The notes below the pieces were generated by a model. The model was not told the origin of the DNA, made no database searches, and saw only the letters and a program-made list of their open reading frames with translations. DNA of 36,481 nt from NCBI GenBank assembly GCA_035452965.1, contig DAOTCE010000046.1:1-36481 (forward strand). Direction: 5' to 3'. Positions 1-7,587 of the stretch are shown here, piece after piece (positions within the stretch are counted from its first letter, which is position 1; each line of letters opens with the position of its first letter). The stretch is from Candidatus Paceibacterota bacterium. Its GTDB lineage: Bacteria > Verrucomicrobiota > Verrucomicrobiia > Limisphaerales > UBA8199. Both the position numbers and the translations under genes were made by a program.

Positions 1-489
1 ACTAACGTGAAGCGGACGCAAGTACACGGTGTCCAAAAAATGGGGGGAAGGGAACTCCGCGTCGTTGTTGTTCCCCCTCCCCGGCCCCCTGGGAAAAGCC
101 TAGTCGCCGTTCCCCTCCCTGTGATTTAGCCTTCCCCTCGTCAATCGCGCCGCGGTGCGGTGTGGGTTGACCGGCAAAAACACAGTCAGCCGCGGACGGT
201 GTTCGCGGCGAGTTGCGGGCGGGGCTTGCAGGTCAGGCTGTGTGGCTGCTTCCAAACTCGGTTTGGTCCTTTCTCGGTGAGGAGGGGTTCGGTCGGACGC
301 GCGAGAGCGTCGTCCGAACAACAACTCGGTTGAGAACAATAGTGTTCGGGGACAAATCCCCCGTACAGCGCCGGATGTCGGCAATCGGTGAATCGGTTTC
401 GGGTTTCGGGCCTCGGATTTGTTTCGGGCTTCGAGCTTCGGTTTTCGGATTTCACCCCTCGCCCTGCCTCCGGCCGGATAGGACCGTAT
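1..489. other. Repeat-rich non-coding stretch upstream of the helix-turn-helix gene
   Basis: No convincing gene is seen here. Open frames on both strands have low-complexity or compositionally odd translations. The stretch holds several small inverted repeats: CCAAAC/GTTTGG at 252-257 and 261-266 with a 3-nt loop, and TCGGAC/GTCCGA at 293-298 and 312-317. It also holds a G-rich tract near 42-52 facing a C-rich tract near 71-92. The last 90 bases carry a degenerate 7-bp tandem repeat, listed separately. It may be a regulatory or repetitive intergenic region; its role is unknown. Confidence 0.6.
397..452. repeat. Degenerate heptamer (7-bp) tandem repeat
   Basis: Consecutive 7-bp units close to TTTCGGG run through this stretch: 397-403, 404-410 and 411-417, then a 4-nt interruption, then 422-428, 429-435, 436-442 and 443-449. 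The CGG/CGA core stays in phase. The repeat ends about 40 bases before the ATG at 490. Translated on the minus strand it gives a low-complexity peptide, which is an artefact of the repeat. Confidence 0.75.
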
Positions 490-900
490 ATGCACGACGA
501 AAAAACCGTTCAGCGTTTCATAGAACTCCGCTCCCAGGGGTGGACCTACCAGCAGCTCATGGCCGAGTTGCATGTCTCCAAGCCCACCCTCATCGGGTGG
601 AGCCGCAAATACCAGTTCCAGATCCAGAACCTCCGGGCCATCGAGCTGGAGGCTCTGGCCGAGAAATGGCTCGCCTCCGTTTCCGATCGCGTCAGCGCTC
701 TCGGCGAGCAACTGCGCCGCGTCCAGACCGAACTCGCCGGCCGGGATGTGAAGGATCTCTCCACCGCCCAGCTCTACTCGCTGGCCCGCAGCCTGCGCCG
801 CCAGATCGAGGCGGCGACCGGCCCGATGCGGTTCACTACCCCGGTGTCCGAAATTCCGTCCGGCGAATACCACGACCAGGTCCAGGACTGGCAGGGCTGA
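490..900 (+). CDS. Small helix-turn-helix / coiled-coil DNA-binding protein
   Basis: Predicted 136-residue protein of unknown name. Residues about 17-41 read as a helix-turn-helix (a Gln-Gln-Leu-Met-Ala-Glu-Leu helix, the turn HVSKPTL, then a recognition helix ending WSRKY), like the N-terminal DNA-binding modules of phage terminase small subunits and transposases. Residues about 47-108 are charged, leucine-rich and probably form a coiled coil. I chose the ATG at 490 because an AGGA lies 6 bases upstream and the domain starts straight after it. An in-frame ATG at 388 would translate the heptamer repeat and is unlikely. Three phased 11-bp repeats and a second unknown gene follow directly. DNA binding is inferred from the motif; the target and function are unknown. 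Confidence 0.72.
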   Translation: MHDEKTVQRFIELRSQGWTYQQLMAELHVSKPTLIGWSRKYQFQIQNLRAIELEALAEKWLASVSDRVSALGEQLRRVQTELAGRDVKDLSTAQLYSLARSLRRQIEAATGPMRFTTPVSEIPSGEYHDQVQDWQG

Positions 901-905
901 ATGGC

Positions 906-938
906 GGTAAAGAAATGGTAAAGAAAAGGTAAAGTACT
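906..938. promoter_or_regulatory. Three phased 11-bp direct repeats (GGTAAAG boxes)
   Basis: Three GGTAAAG-containing units start at 906, 917 and 928. The first two share GGTAAAGAAA and the third diverges after GGTAAAG. The 11-bp period is close to one helical turn, so all copies face the same side of the DNA. They lie in the 51-base gap between the helix-turn-helix gene and the next gene. An operator for the adjacent DNA-binding protein is possible but is inference. Confidence 0.6.
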
Positions 939-951
939 TGGCTGCCTGACT

Positions 952-1788
952 ATGCTCAAACGCCGCCATACCTGCCGGCCTTCGGCGCACTCCACCGTCC
1001 GGCATGCCACCCGCGCCGCTTTCCGCGTGCGCTGGCGCGCGCCGGACGACTTGCGGGTCGCCCTGTCCGCCTTTCGCCGCGCCCTCCGCTGCCATCACCG
1101 CCTCGCCCGGCTTGCCCCTCGCTTCTTCGACTCTGTGATCGTCGAGCGCGAGCGCCGCGAGCGCGAGGCCCGCCAGCGCTGGATGGCCGAGTGGGAACCC
1201 GTCCTGGCCCGGGTCTATGGCTGTGAGCCCGAGCCGCGCAATCCGGGACTTGACCTGCCGCCCCTGCCGCCAGCGCAAACGCAGCGGGTGGTGGAGCGCG
1301 AGCTGGCGGCCTGGGCGTTCTGGATGAGCGCCGGGCGGATGGCCATGGACCGCTACCAGCAACGGCGTCCCCATGACCTGATGGATTTGAGCCGGCTGGC
1401 CCGTTTGCTCGACATCGGCTTCGAGTTCGGCCGTCTCGCATGTGGTTTCGACCCCAGCCAGCCGGAGCCCGAGTCCGACAATTACGACGCAGCCCGGGCC
1501 GATCTCAAGCGGGCTTACGGACACCAGTGTGATTCGGCATCGCCCGGCGCCGCCTCACCGCCCGCATCCCCGGCGCAGCAGTCGAGTCAGGCCCCAGGCT
1601 CCGGACTCCTCCAGGCTGGGCCTGCCGAATCCAAGGGCAACCTGCCTCCTCCAACCTTACCTCCACCCTCGTCACCCCCGGATTTCGCTTCGCCGCCCAT
1701 CGTGCCGTCCCAGCCTGCGCCTCCTCGACGTGATGCGTGGAGCCGTTGGGCCAGACATCTGCGCCGTTTCCGTGTCCAGCATCCATGA
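952..1788 (+). CDS. Hypothetical protein with Arg-rich N-terminus and Pro-rich C-terminus
   Basis: Predicted 278-residue protein that I do not recognise. Residues 1-60 are arginine- and histidine-rich. A charged helical stretch around 63-85 (ERERREREARQRW) is followed by a more ordinary alpha-helical region to about 175. From about 185 to 265 the chain is dominated by Pro, Ser and Ala and is probably disordered. There is no signal peptide or membrane segment. It sits 51 bases after the helix-turn-helix gene on the same strand, so the two may be co-transcribed. No Shine-Dalgarno site is visible before the ATG. High GC makes a spurious frame possible, but the internal helical region looks like real protein. 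Confidence 0.5.
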   Translation: MLKRRHTCRPSAHSTVRHATRAAFRVRWRAPDDLRVALSAFRRALRCHHRLARLAPRFFDSVIVERERREREARQRWMAEWEPVLARVYGCEPEPRNPGLDLPPLPPAQTQRVVERELAAWAFWMSAGRMAMDRYQQRRPHDLMDLSRLARLLDIGFEFGRLACGFDPSQPEPESDNYDAARADLKRAYGHQCDSASPGAASPPASPAQQSSQAPGSGLLQAGPAESKGNLPPPTLPPPSSPPDFASPPIVPSQPAPPRRDAWSRWARHLRRFRVQHP

Positions 1789-1841
1789 GTCCTTTGCGCC
1801 CTCTTTCTGGACAATTCGCCGCTTCTCTGCCCACCCCTCCC

Positions 1842-1865
1842 CATCACTCCATCACTCTATCACTC
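1842..1865. repeat. 8-bp tandem repeat in a pyrimidine-rich spacer
   Basis: Three copies of an octamer close to CATCACTC lie at 1842-1849, 1850-1857 and 1858-1865. They sit in a C/T-rich stretch (about 1800-1940) between the end of the proline-rich gene and the 3' end of lysS, which runs in the opposite direction. No clear terminator hairpin is seen in this spacer. Confidence 0.6.
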
Positions 1866-1943
1866 CGTTCGTCCACCACTTCACCCTCCACCTTCCAGCC
1901 TGCAGTCTTCCGCCTCCCGCCTCCACCAGTCCACCACTCCGCT

Positions 1944-3854
1944 TCACCCCTGCCGCAGCAGCGTCGCCGGGGACACCGTGACCTGGCACTCGGGGAATCC
2001 CTCTCGCAGGAACCTCACCAGCGTAAGCTCAATCGTTCCCAGCACCCGTTTCTTCTCCTCGTCTTCGGACAGCGCCTCGTCAGCGCTCAGCTTGTAACCC
2101 GCCAGGCGCAGCACGCTGCCGGGCAGGAAGCCTTCGATCTCCACGTGGCCCGATGCGCGCGACTTGTGCCCCGCTGCGTTCCACAGGCGCACGTGCGGCT
2201 TCAGGATCAGGTGTTTTGCGTGTGGCTTCAGCACACCTTCCCGGCACAGGGCTTCGAAATCCTCCACCGGCAGCGCCAGGTCTTCCACCGGCGCCAGTGC
2301 CGGCTCCGCCAGGCCGTATATCGAGGCGTTCAACGGCGACACCGAGGGCCGCATCATCGGGAAGAAGATGACGTCGTCAATGATCTCCTGTTCCGTGAAG
2401 ATCATGGCCATGCGCTCGACCCCCGGCCCGATGCCCGTGGTAGGCGGCATGCCGTATTCCAGCGCTTCGATGAAATCGAAGTCCAGCGTATGGAACTTGC
2501 CACTGTCCCTTTCGTCCGCGCGGTAGGCCTTCCGCCAGGTCTCCAGCAGGTGCACCGGGTCGTTCTGCTCCGACCAGTTGTCCCCGCACTCCATGCCGGC
2601 AATGAAGATCTCGAACCGCTCCGCAAACCGCGGGTCCGCGGCCAGCGGCTTGGCCAGGGGCGAAATCTCCACCGGGTGCCCATAGACCAGCGTCGGCTGG
2701 ATCAGGTCTGGCTCCACCCCCTCGAACGCCTTCACCAGCGCCTCGCCCACACTGGGCTGCGCCTCGGTAATGCCCAGCGCCGCCAGCTTCGCATTGGCCT
2801 CCGCCACCGTCTTGATCTCGCGGAAGTCCACCCCCGTCTTCTCCTTCACCGCCTCGGCCATCGTCACCCGCCGCCACGGCTTGCTGAAGTCAATGACATG
2901 GCCCTTGACCTTGAACTCCGTCCGCCCGAACACGGTCGTCGCCACGTGCCGGAACATGTCCTCGATCAGGTTCATGTTGTACTCGTAGTTTTCGTAGGCG
3001 GTCATGGTCTCGACCATCGAGAACTCAGGGTGGTGGCTCCGGTCAATGCCCTCGTTCCGGAAATACCGGCCGATGGTATAGACCTTGTCAAAGCCCGCCA
3101 CGATCAGCCGCTTAAGGTAAAGCTCGTGCGAGATCGCCAGGTACATGTCGCACCCCAGCGCGTTGACGTGCGTCTTGAACGGCTTCGCCGTCCCGCCGCC
3201 ATACTGCGCCTGAATGACGGGCGTGTTGAACTCCAGAAACCCGCGCCCGTTCAGGAAGCCGCGGATTGCTGCCACCATTTTGCTCACCGCCGCAAACCGC
3301 TCATGCGGCTGCCGGTCCAGGATCAGGTCCAGGTAACGCTTCCGCAGCACCAGCTCCCGGTCCTTCAACCCGGACCACTGGTCCGGCAGGGGCCGGACGG
3401 ACTTGGTCAGCAGCCGCAGGCGCTCCACCAGCACGCTAATCTCACCGCGCTCGGTCCTTACCACCTTACCGGTCGCTTCCACCACGTCCCCCAGGTCCAG
3501 CAGGTTCAGGTCGCTGTAGCCCAAGATGCTTTCCGCCGCGGCAGTCGCCTGCACCAGTTGCCGCCGCAGGAACAACTGAATCCGTCCTGTCTGGTCCTGC
3601 ACATGCCCGAAGGCTAGCGCTCCCTGCTTGCGCCATGACATCAGCCGCCCTGCCACCGTCACTTCCTTGCCTTCGTGCCCGGCAAAGTCGTTGAGTATTG
3701 CCTGGGCGTAGTGCGTGCGCCCGCTGCGCGAAGGATAAGGGTTCAGCCCCAGCTTGCGCAGGGCCTCGGCCTTGCCCAGCCGAACCTTCCTGATCTCCGT
3801 TAACGTATTGGTTGACACGCCGGGAGTTGTAATGCTGTTGGGCCTCCCCGGCAA
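1944..3854 (-). CDS. lysS: Class II lysyl-tRNA synthetase with C-terminal extension
   Basis: Charges tRNA-Lys with lysine in the cytoplasm. Read from the TTG at 3854 it has 636 residues. An in-frame GTG at 3818 gives 624 residues and may be the true start, since family similarity begins at about residue 20. An OB-fold anticodon-binding domain spans about 65-155. The class II core follows, with motif 2 at FRNEG (265-269) and motif 3 around GPGVERMAM (476-484). The TAKPF signature is at 222-226. Family members normally end just after the FFPxMRP sequence, here at 497-503, so residues 504-636 are an added domain of about 130 residues. The usual SELNDP box reads SEQNDP (428-433), and Leu/Ile-Asp of the motif 3 GIDR is Val-Glu. 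The enzyme call is firm; the role of the tail is unknown. Confidence 0.93.
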   Translation of the reverse strand: MPGRPNSITTPGVSTNTLTEIRKVRLGKAEALRKLGLNPYPSRSGRTHYAQAILNDFAGHEGKEVTVAGRLMSWRKQGALAFGHVQDQTGRIQLFLRRQLVQATAAAESILGYSDLNLLDLGDVVEATGKVVRTERGEISVLVERLRLLTKSVRPLPDQWSGLKDRELVLRKRYLDLILDRQPHERFAAVSKMVAAIRGFLNGRGFLEFNTPVIQAQYGGGTAKPFKTHVNALGCDMYLAISHELYLKRLIVAGFDKVYTIGRYFRNEGIDRSHHPEFSMVETMTAYENYEYNMNLIEDMFRHVATTVFGRTEFKVKGHVIDFSKPWRRVTMAEAVKEKTGVDFREIKTVAEANAKLAALGITEAQPSVGEALVKAFEGVEPDLIQPTLVYGHPVEISPLAKPLAADPRFAERFEIFIAGMECGDNWSEQNDPVHLLETWRKAYRADERDSGKFHTLDFDFIEALEYGMPPTTGIGPGVERMAMIFTEQEIIDDVIFFPMMRPSVSPLNASIYGLAEPALAPVEDLALPVEDFEALCREGVLKPHAKHLILKPHVRLWNAAGHKSRASGHVEIEGFLPGSVLRLAGYKLSADEALSEDEEKKRVLGTIELTLVRFLREGFPECQVTVSPATLLRQG

Positions 3855-4001
3855 GTCTGGCTTGCCGCCGGCAACGTAACGCGGGCTTCAGGAGAACCAC
3901 CCTCATATTCCCTCATGAACCGCAAAGTCGTCGAGAATGGCTTGGGCAGCGGTTTGGGGATTGTGACGCCCGGCAGGTGCCATTACTCTGCCTTCGACAT
4001 T

Positions 4002-4472
4002 ATGAAGACCTGCGCCGATTTGTTTCTTCACCTGCGCCGCCTGCCGGTTCTTGGCACCGCGGTCGTTTGCGGCCTGCTGGCGTCCTGCGGCAACAAGACC
4101 GAATCGCCTCCCCTGCCACCCGCCCCGCGGACCAATGCGGCGCCCGCCGCGGCGGCTCTGTCGCCCGAGCTGGCGAAGCTCGTTGGCCAGTGGGAGCGCC
4201 CGGACGGCGGCTATGTGCTCGACATCAAGAGCATAGACGCCAGCGGCAAGGTGGAGGCGGCCTACTTCAACCCCAACCCGATCAACGTCTCCCGGGCCGC
4301 TGCCTGGCGGGACAAGGGGGCCAGCAAAATTGTCGTCGAGTTGAACGACGTGGGCTATCCCGGTTGCACCTACACGCTGGAGCACAACCCGCAGAGCGAC
4401 CAGCTCTTCGGGCAGTACTTTCAAGCCGCCCAGCAACAAACCTATGAGGTCGTATTCACGCGCTTGAAGTGA
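4002..4472 (+). CDS. Predicted lipoprotein of unknown function
   Basis: Predicted 156-residue protein. The N-terminus has a basic region (HLRR), a hydrophobic stretch and a lipobox LASC with the acceptor cysteine at residue 29, so it should be lipid-anchored after signal peptidase II cleavage. A short Pro/Ala linker (about 36-50) leads to a globular domain with the look of a small beta-barrel (about 58-156: GQWERPDGGY..., ending TYEVVFTRLK). I do not recognise the family. The ATG at 4002 was chosen because it places the signal sequence at the N-terminus; an upstream in-frame ATG at 3915 would put 29 non-signal residues before it. The oxidoreductase gene follows after 36 bases on the same strand. 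Confidence 0.75.
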   Translation: MKTCADLFLHLRRLPVLGTAVVCGLLASCGNKTESPPLPPAPRTNAAPAAAALSPELAKLVGQWERPDGGYVLDIKSIDASGKVEAAYFNPNPINVSRAAAWRDKGASKIVVELNDVGYPGCTYTLEHNPQSDQLFGQYFQAAQQQTYEVVFTRLK

Positions 4473-4508
4473 ACGCTGCTCGACCGAATCCAGTTTGACC
4501 CAATACCT

Positions 4509-5855
4509 ATGAAACCCATCACTCGCCGGGAATTCACTCGCACCCTCGCCGCTGTCGGCACCACGGCCGTCATGTCCTCCGTTCGGGTTCTCGGCGCCAA
4601 CGACCGCGTCCGCCTCGGCTTCATCGGCTTGGGCAACCGCGGCGACCAGGTGCTCGACGCCTTTCTCAAGCAGAGCGACGCCGAAGTCGTCGCCATCTGC
4701 GACATCTACGAGCCCTACCTCGACTTTGCGGCGCAGAAGATCGGCACGAGCCTCAAGCGGTTCAAAGACTACCGGAAGGTGCTAGAGCTCAAAGACGTTG
4801 ACGCCGTGGTCATCTCGACGCCCGACCACTGGCATGCGCTGCAGACCATCCACGCCTGTGAGGCGGGGAAGGATGTCTATGTGGAGAAGCCGACCTCACT
4901 GCGCGTCGCCGAAGGCCGCGCGATGGTTGCGGCGGTGAAACGCCACGGGCGGGTTTGCCAGTCCGGGCTGCACCGGCGTTCCTCGATCGTGTGCCGCCAG
5001 ATGGCGGAGTTCGTCCGCGCCGGCGGCCTGGGCAAGGTCACGGGCGTGCGCTGTTTTCACATTCAGAACGAATGGCCCAAGGGCATCGGCAATCCGCCCG
5101 ACACCCAGCCGCCGCCCGGCCTGGATTGGGAAGCGTGGCTCGGCCCGGCGCCCAAAGTGCCCTACAACCGCAATCGGGGCCTCTACCAGTTTCGTTGGTT
5201 CTTCGACTACAGCGGCGGCCAGATCACCAACAACGGCATCCATTACCTCGACCTGATTCAATGGGCCCTGGGGCAGGATGCCCCGCTGGCCGTCACCGCC
5301 ATGGGCGGCAAATTCGCCGTCAACGACAACCGCGACGTGCCCGACACCATGGAGGCCCTCTGGCATTATCCGGGCGATACGCTGGTGAACTACACCCAGT
5401 TCAACGGGAACGGCGCGGGCGCGGCGGCCAAACCCTGCGAGATCGAGTTTCGCGGCACCAAGGGCACCCTTTACTTCCGGGGCAATGGCTGGGAGGTGGT
5501 GCCGGAGAACATCACGCCCAACGAGTTTCCCTGCCGCATGCCTAACAACCGCAGCATCGAGCGCGGCTGGCGCACGGGCGAAGCCCCGATGATCGAGGCC
5601 AAGAAAGTCACCGGCCGCGGGGATACCGCCGATCACGCCCGCAACTTCCTCGACTGCGTCAGGAGCCGGGCCACCTGCAACTCGGACATGGAAAGTGCCC
5701 ACCGCAGCACCTGCGCGACGCTCATCGCCAATATCGCCCTGCAGACGAAGGCGCACCTGGAATGGGACGCCCGGGCCGAGAGGTTCACCAACAACCCCGC
5801 GGCCAACAAGCTCCTGCGCTACGACTACCGCCCGCCGCTAAAGGCTCCGGCGTGA
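4509..5855 (+). CDS. Gfo/Idh/MocA-family oxidoreductase, Tat-type leader
   Basis: Predicted 448-residue NAD(P)-dependent sugar dehydrogenase-like protein. The N-terminus TRREFT (5-10) followed by a hydrophobic Ala-rich segment resembles a twin-arginine leader, implying export in folded, cofactor-loaded form. A Rossmann fold begins at GFIGLGNRG (37-45). The family EKP motif, which carries the catalytic/cofactor lysine, is at 126-128, after the STPDHWHA segment. The C-terminal domain contains NNGIHYLDL and ends in a basic, proline-rich tail. Such proteins form large paralogous families in PVC bacteria and often act on sugars or sugar derivatives. Here it lies upstream of a sulfatase/hexosaminidase run, so a role in glycan use is likely but the substrate is unknown. 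Confidence 0.88.
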   Translation: MKPITRREFTRTLAAVGTTAVMSSVRVLGANDRVRLGFIGLGNRGDQVLDAFLKQSDAEVVAICDIYEPYLDFAAQKIGTSLKRFKDYRKVLELKDVDAVVISTPDHWHALQTIHACEAGKDVYVEKPTSLRVAEGRAMVAAVKRHGRVCQSGLHRRSSIVCRQMAEFVRAGGLGKVTGVRCFHIQNEWPKGIGNPPDTQPPPGLDWEAWLGPAPKVPYNRNRGLYQFRWFFDYSGGQITNNGIHYLDLIQWALGQDAPLAVTAMGGKFAVNDNRDVPDTMEALWHYPGDTLVNYTQFNGNGAGAAAKPCEIEFRGTKGTLYFRGNGWEVVPENITPNEFPCRMPNNRSIERGWRTGEAPMIEAKKVTGRGDTADHARNFLDCVRSRATCNSDMESAHRSTCATLIANIALQTKAHLEWDARAERFTNNPAANKLLRYDYRPPLKAPA

Positions 5856-5904
5856 GGTAACCGAAGTGCGAACGGCTGCATCATGCGTCGGCAGCAAGCA
5901 AACT

Positions 5905-5943
5905 TGGACTGCGGTGGCAGAGCGCAGCGCCGACACCGCTTTG
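5905..5943. repeat. Intergenic GC-rich hairpin
   Basis: GCGGTG (5911-5916) pairs with CACCGC (5934-5939), and GGC/GCC can extend the stem past a small bulge. It lies between the oxidoreductase stop and the sulfatase start. Its form resembles dispersed extragenic palindromes that I associate with verrucomicrobial genomes, but only one copy was noticed in this window. It could also form a weak terminator; no T-run follows. Confidence 0.4.
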
Positions 5944-5983
5944 TGGCCCGGGTAACTCCAAACGCGGCGGCACCACTCACGTT

Positions 5984-7417
5984 ATGAATAGCCGATGCTC
6001 GCTTGTTATCTCCCTCCTCTGCTGCAGTCTTTCACTCGCATTCGCCGGTGCCGCGGCGCCGCCCAACTTTGTTCTCGTGATGGCCGACGACCAGGGCTGG
6101 GGCGACATGGGTTACACCGGCTATCCGGGACTCAAGACGCCCAATTTCGACGCCCTCGCTCGCGAAGGCCTCCGATTCGACAACTTCCACGCGGCCGCGC
6201 CCGTCTGCTCTCCGACCCGCGGCAGCGTGATGACTGGCCGCACGCCCAACCGCTTCGGCTGCTTTTCCTGGGGCTGCCCGCTGCGTCCGCAGGAGACCAC
6301 CATCGCCGAGGCGCTTAAGCCGGCCGGCTATCGCACCGGCCACTTCGGCAAATGGCACCTCGGCTCTGTCCAGAAGAACAGCCCCGTCAACCCAGGCACC
6401 AGCGGCTTCGACACCTGGGTCTCGGCGCCCAACTTCTTCGACCTCGATCCCATCCTGAGCGACCAGGGCAAAGCCGTGCCGTTCAAAGGCGACAGCTCGG
6501 ACATCACCGTGGACCTCGCCCTCAAGTTCATCCGCGAGTGCGCGCGGCAGCAGCAGCGCTTCCTGGCTGTCGTCTGGTTCGGCTCGCCGCACGGGCCGCA
6601 CCAGGCGCTCCCTGCGGACGCTGCCTTGTACCCCGACCTGCCCAGGGAAAAGCAGCATTTCTGCGCCGAGATCACCGCCATGGACCGCGCCTTCGGCAAA
6701 TTGCGCCACACGCTTGGCGAGCTTGGCCTGCGCGACCAGACCGTTCTCTGGTATTGCAGCGACAACGGCGCCCTGCCCAAGGTCGGCTCCGCGGGCGGAC
6801 GCCGCGGCAACAAAGGCCAGATCTACGAAGGCGGCCTGCTCGTGCCCGCCCTGCTCGAATGGCCCGCCCGTGTGCCCCAGCCCCGCGTCGTCACCGTTCC
6901 CTGCGCCACCTATGACATCTACCCCACGCTGCTGGAGTTGGCGGGCGTGACCGTGGATAAGCAGCCGCAGCTGGACGGCCTCAGCCTCGTGCCGCTGCTC
7001 GACGGCAAGATGAATCACCGGCCCAAGCCCATGGGCTTCTGGGATTACCCCTCGGGCGGCATCCGAACGCCTGCCAAGCAATGGATGGACGAACTTTACG
7101 CCGACCAGCAGGCCGGGCGCGAGCCCGCCGACCCGCAGCGGCTCTTCAGCGACGCCAGCCAGATCAAGGGCAAAGTCCCTCTCGACAAGTTCCCGGGCCA
7201 TGCCGCCTGGCTGGATAACGGGTGGAAGCTGCACCGCGTCGAGGACAAGAAGGCCCGCACGGTGAAATGGGAACTCTACAACCTGGCGGACGACCCCAAG
7301 GAAGCCAATGACCGGGCGCCCCAGGAAGCCTCCCGCACTGCCGCGATGCGGAAGCAACTGGACGCGTGGCTGAAGTCCGTGGCGGGCAGCCTCAACGGCG
7401 CGGACTATCCCCGGTAG
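5984..7417 (+). CDS. Exported sulfatase (Cys-type, arylsulfatase A-like)
   Basis: Predicted 477-residue type I sulfatase that hydrolyses sulfate esters, probably of a glycan, outside the cytoplasm. A signal peptide with a hydrophobic core covers about 1-24. Metal ligands D35-D36 lie in MADDQ. The formylglycine site is C75-S-P-T-R79, so the enzyme needs an FGE or anSME activator, which is not in this window. GKWHLG (122-127), the histidines of SPHGPH (201-206) and SDNG (259-262, D260-N261) complete the active site. The C-terminal subdomain ends at YPR with no basic tail, unlike the other three sulfatases here. The length is normal for the family. The next gene is a GH20-type hexosaminidase, which makes a sulfated hexosamine a reasonable but unproven substrate. 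Confidence 0.93.
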   Translation: MNSRCSLVISLLCCSLSLAFAGAAAPPNFVLVMADDQGWGDMGYTGYPGLKTPNFDALAREGLRFDNFHAAAPVCSPTRGSVMTGRTPNRFGCFSWGCPLRPQETTIAEALKPAGYRTGHFGKWHLGSVQKNSPVNPGTSGFDTWVSAPNFFDLDPILSDQGKAVPFKGDSSDITVDLALKFIRECARQQQRFLAVVWFGSPHGPHQALPADAALYPDLPREKQHFCAEITAMDRAFGKLRHTLGELGLRDQTVLWYCSDNGALPKVGSAGGRRGNKGQIYEGGLLVPALLEWPARVPQPRVVTVPCATYDIYPTLLELAGVTVDKQPQLDGLSLVPLLDGKMNHRPKPMGFWDYPSGGIRTPAKQWMDELYADQQAGREPADPQRLFSDASQIKGKVPLDKFPGHAAWLDNGWKLHRVEDKKARTVKWELYNLADDPKEANDRAPQEASRTAAMRKQLDAWLKSVAGSLNGADYPR

Positions 7418-7513
7418 TCAGAACGGCACGTTCCGGCCTGCCTGATCGCGGATTAATCCCTTTTGCCAGGTGTCGCGGTCCCCGTAGCGCGGGTCGTTCA
7501 GCCGCAATCGGCA
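7418..7513 (-). pseudogene. Possible orphan C-terminal gene fragment
   Basis: On the minus strand, a short peptide ending GLIRDQAGRNVPF-stop has an ordinary protein-like composition. Its stop codon (7418-7420) directly abuts the stop codon of the sulfatase on the other strand. Nothing recognisable continues upstream of about 7513. It may be a leftover 3' end of a lost gene, or chance. Confidence 0.2.
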
Positions 7514-7587
7514 CGCAAGCCCCATATGGCGGTCCGAGATTTGCGTGTGCAAACTGGAGGTGTGCAAGCTACGATTCGAACTCGCGC

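Noticed and set aside
388..489. Upstream ATG for the helix-turn-helix protein
   Set aside because: It would translate the heptamer repeat; the ATG at 490 has a Shine-Dalgarno site and starts at the domain.
100..1524. A 474-codon minus-strand frame across the helix-turn-helix and Pro-rich genes
   Set aside because: Runs through the heptamer repeat and reads as low-complexity sequence; the plus-strand genes have better features.
1737..3617. A 626-codon plus-strand frame opposite lysS
   Set aside because: Antisense of lysS; the translation is Arg/His/Gln-rich with no recognisable domain.
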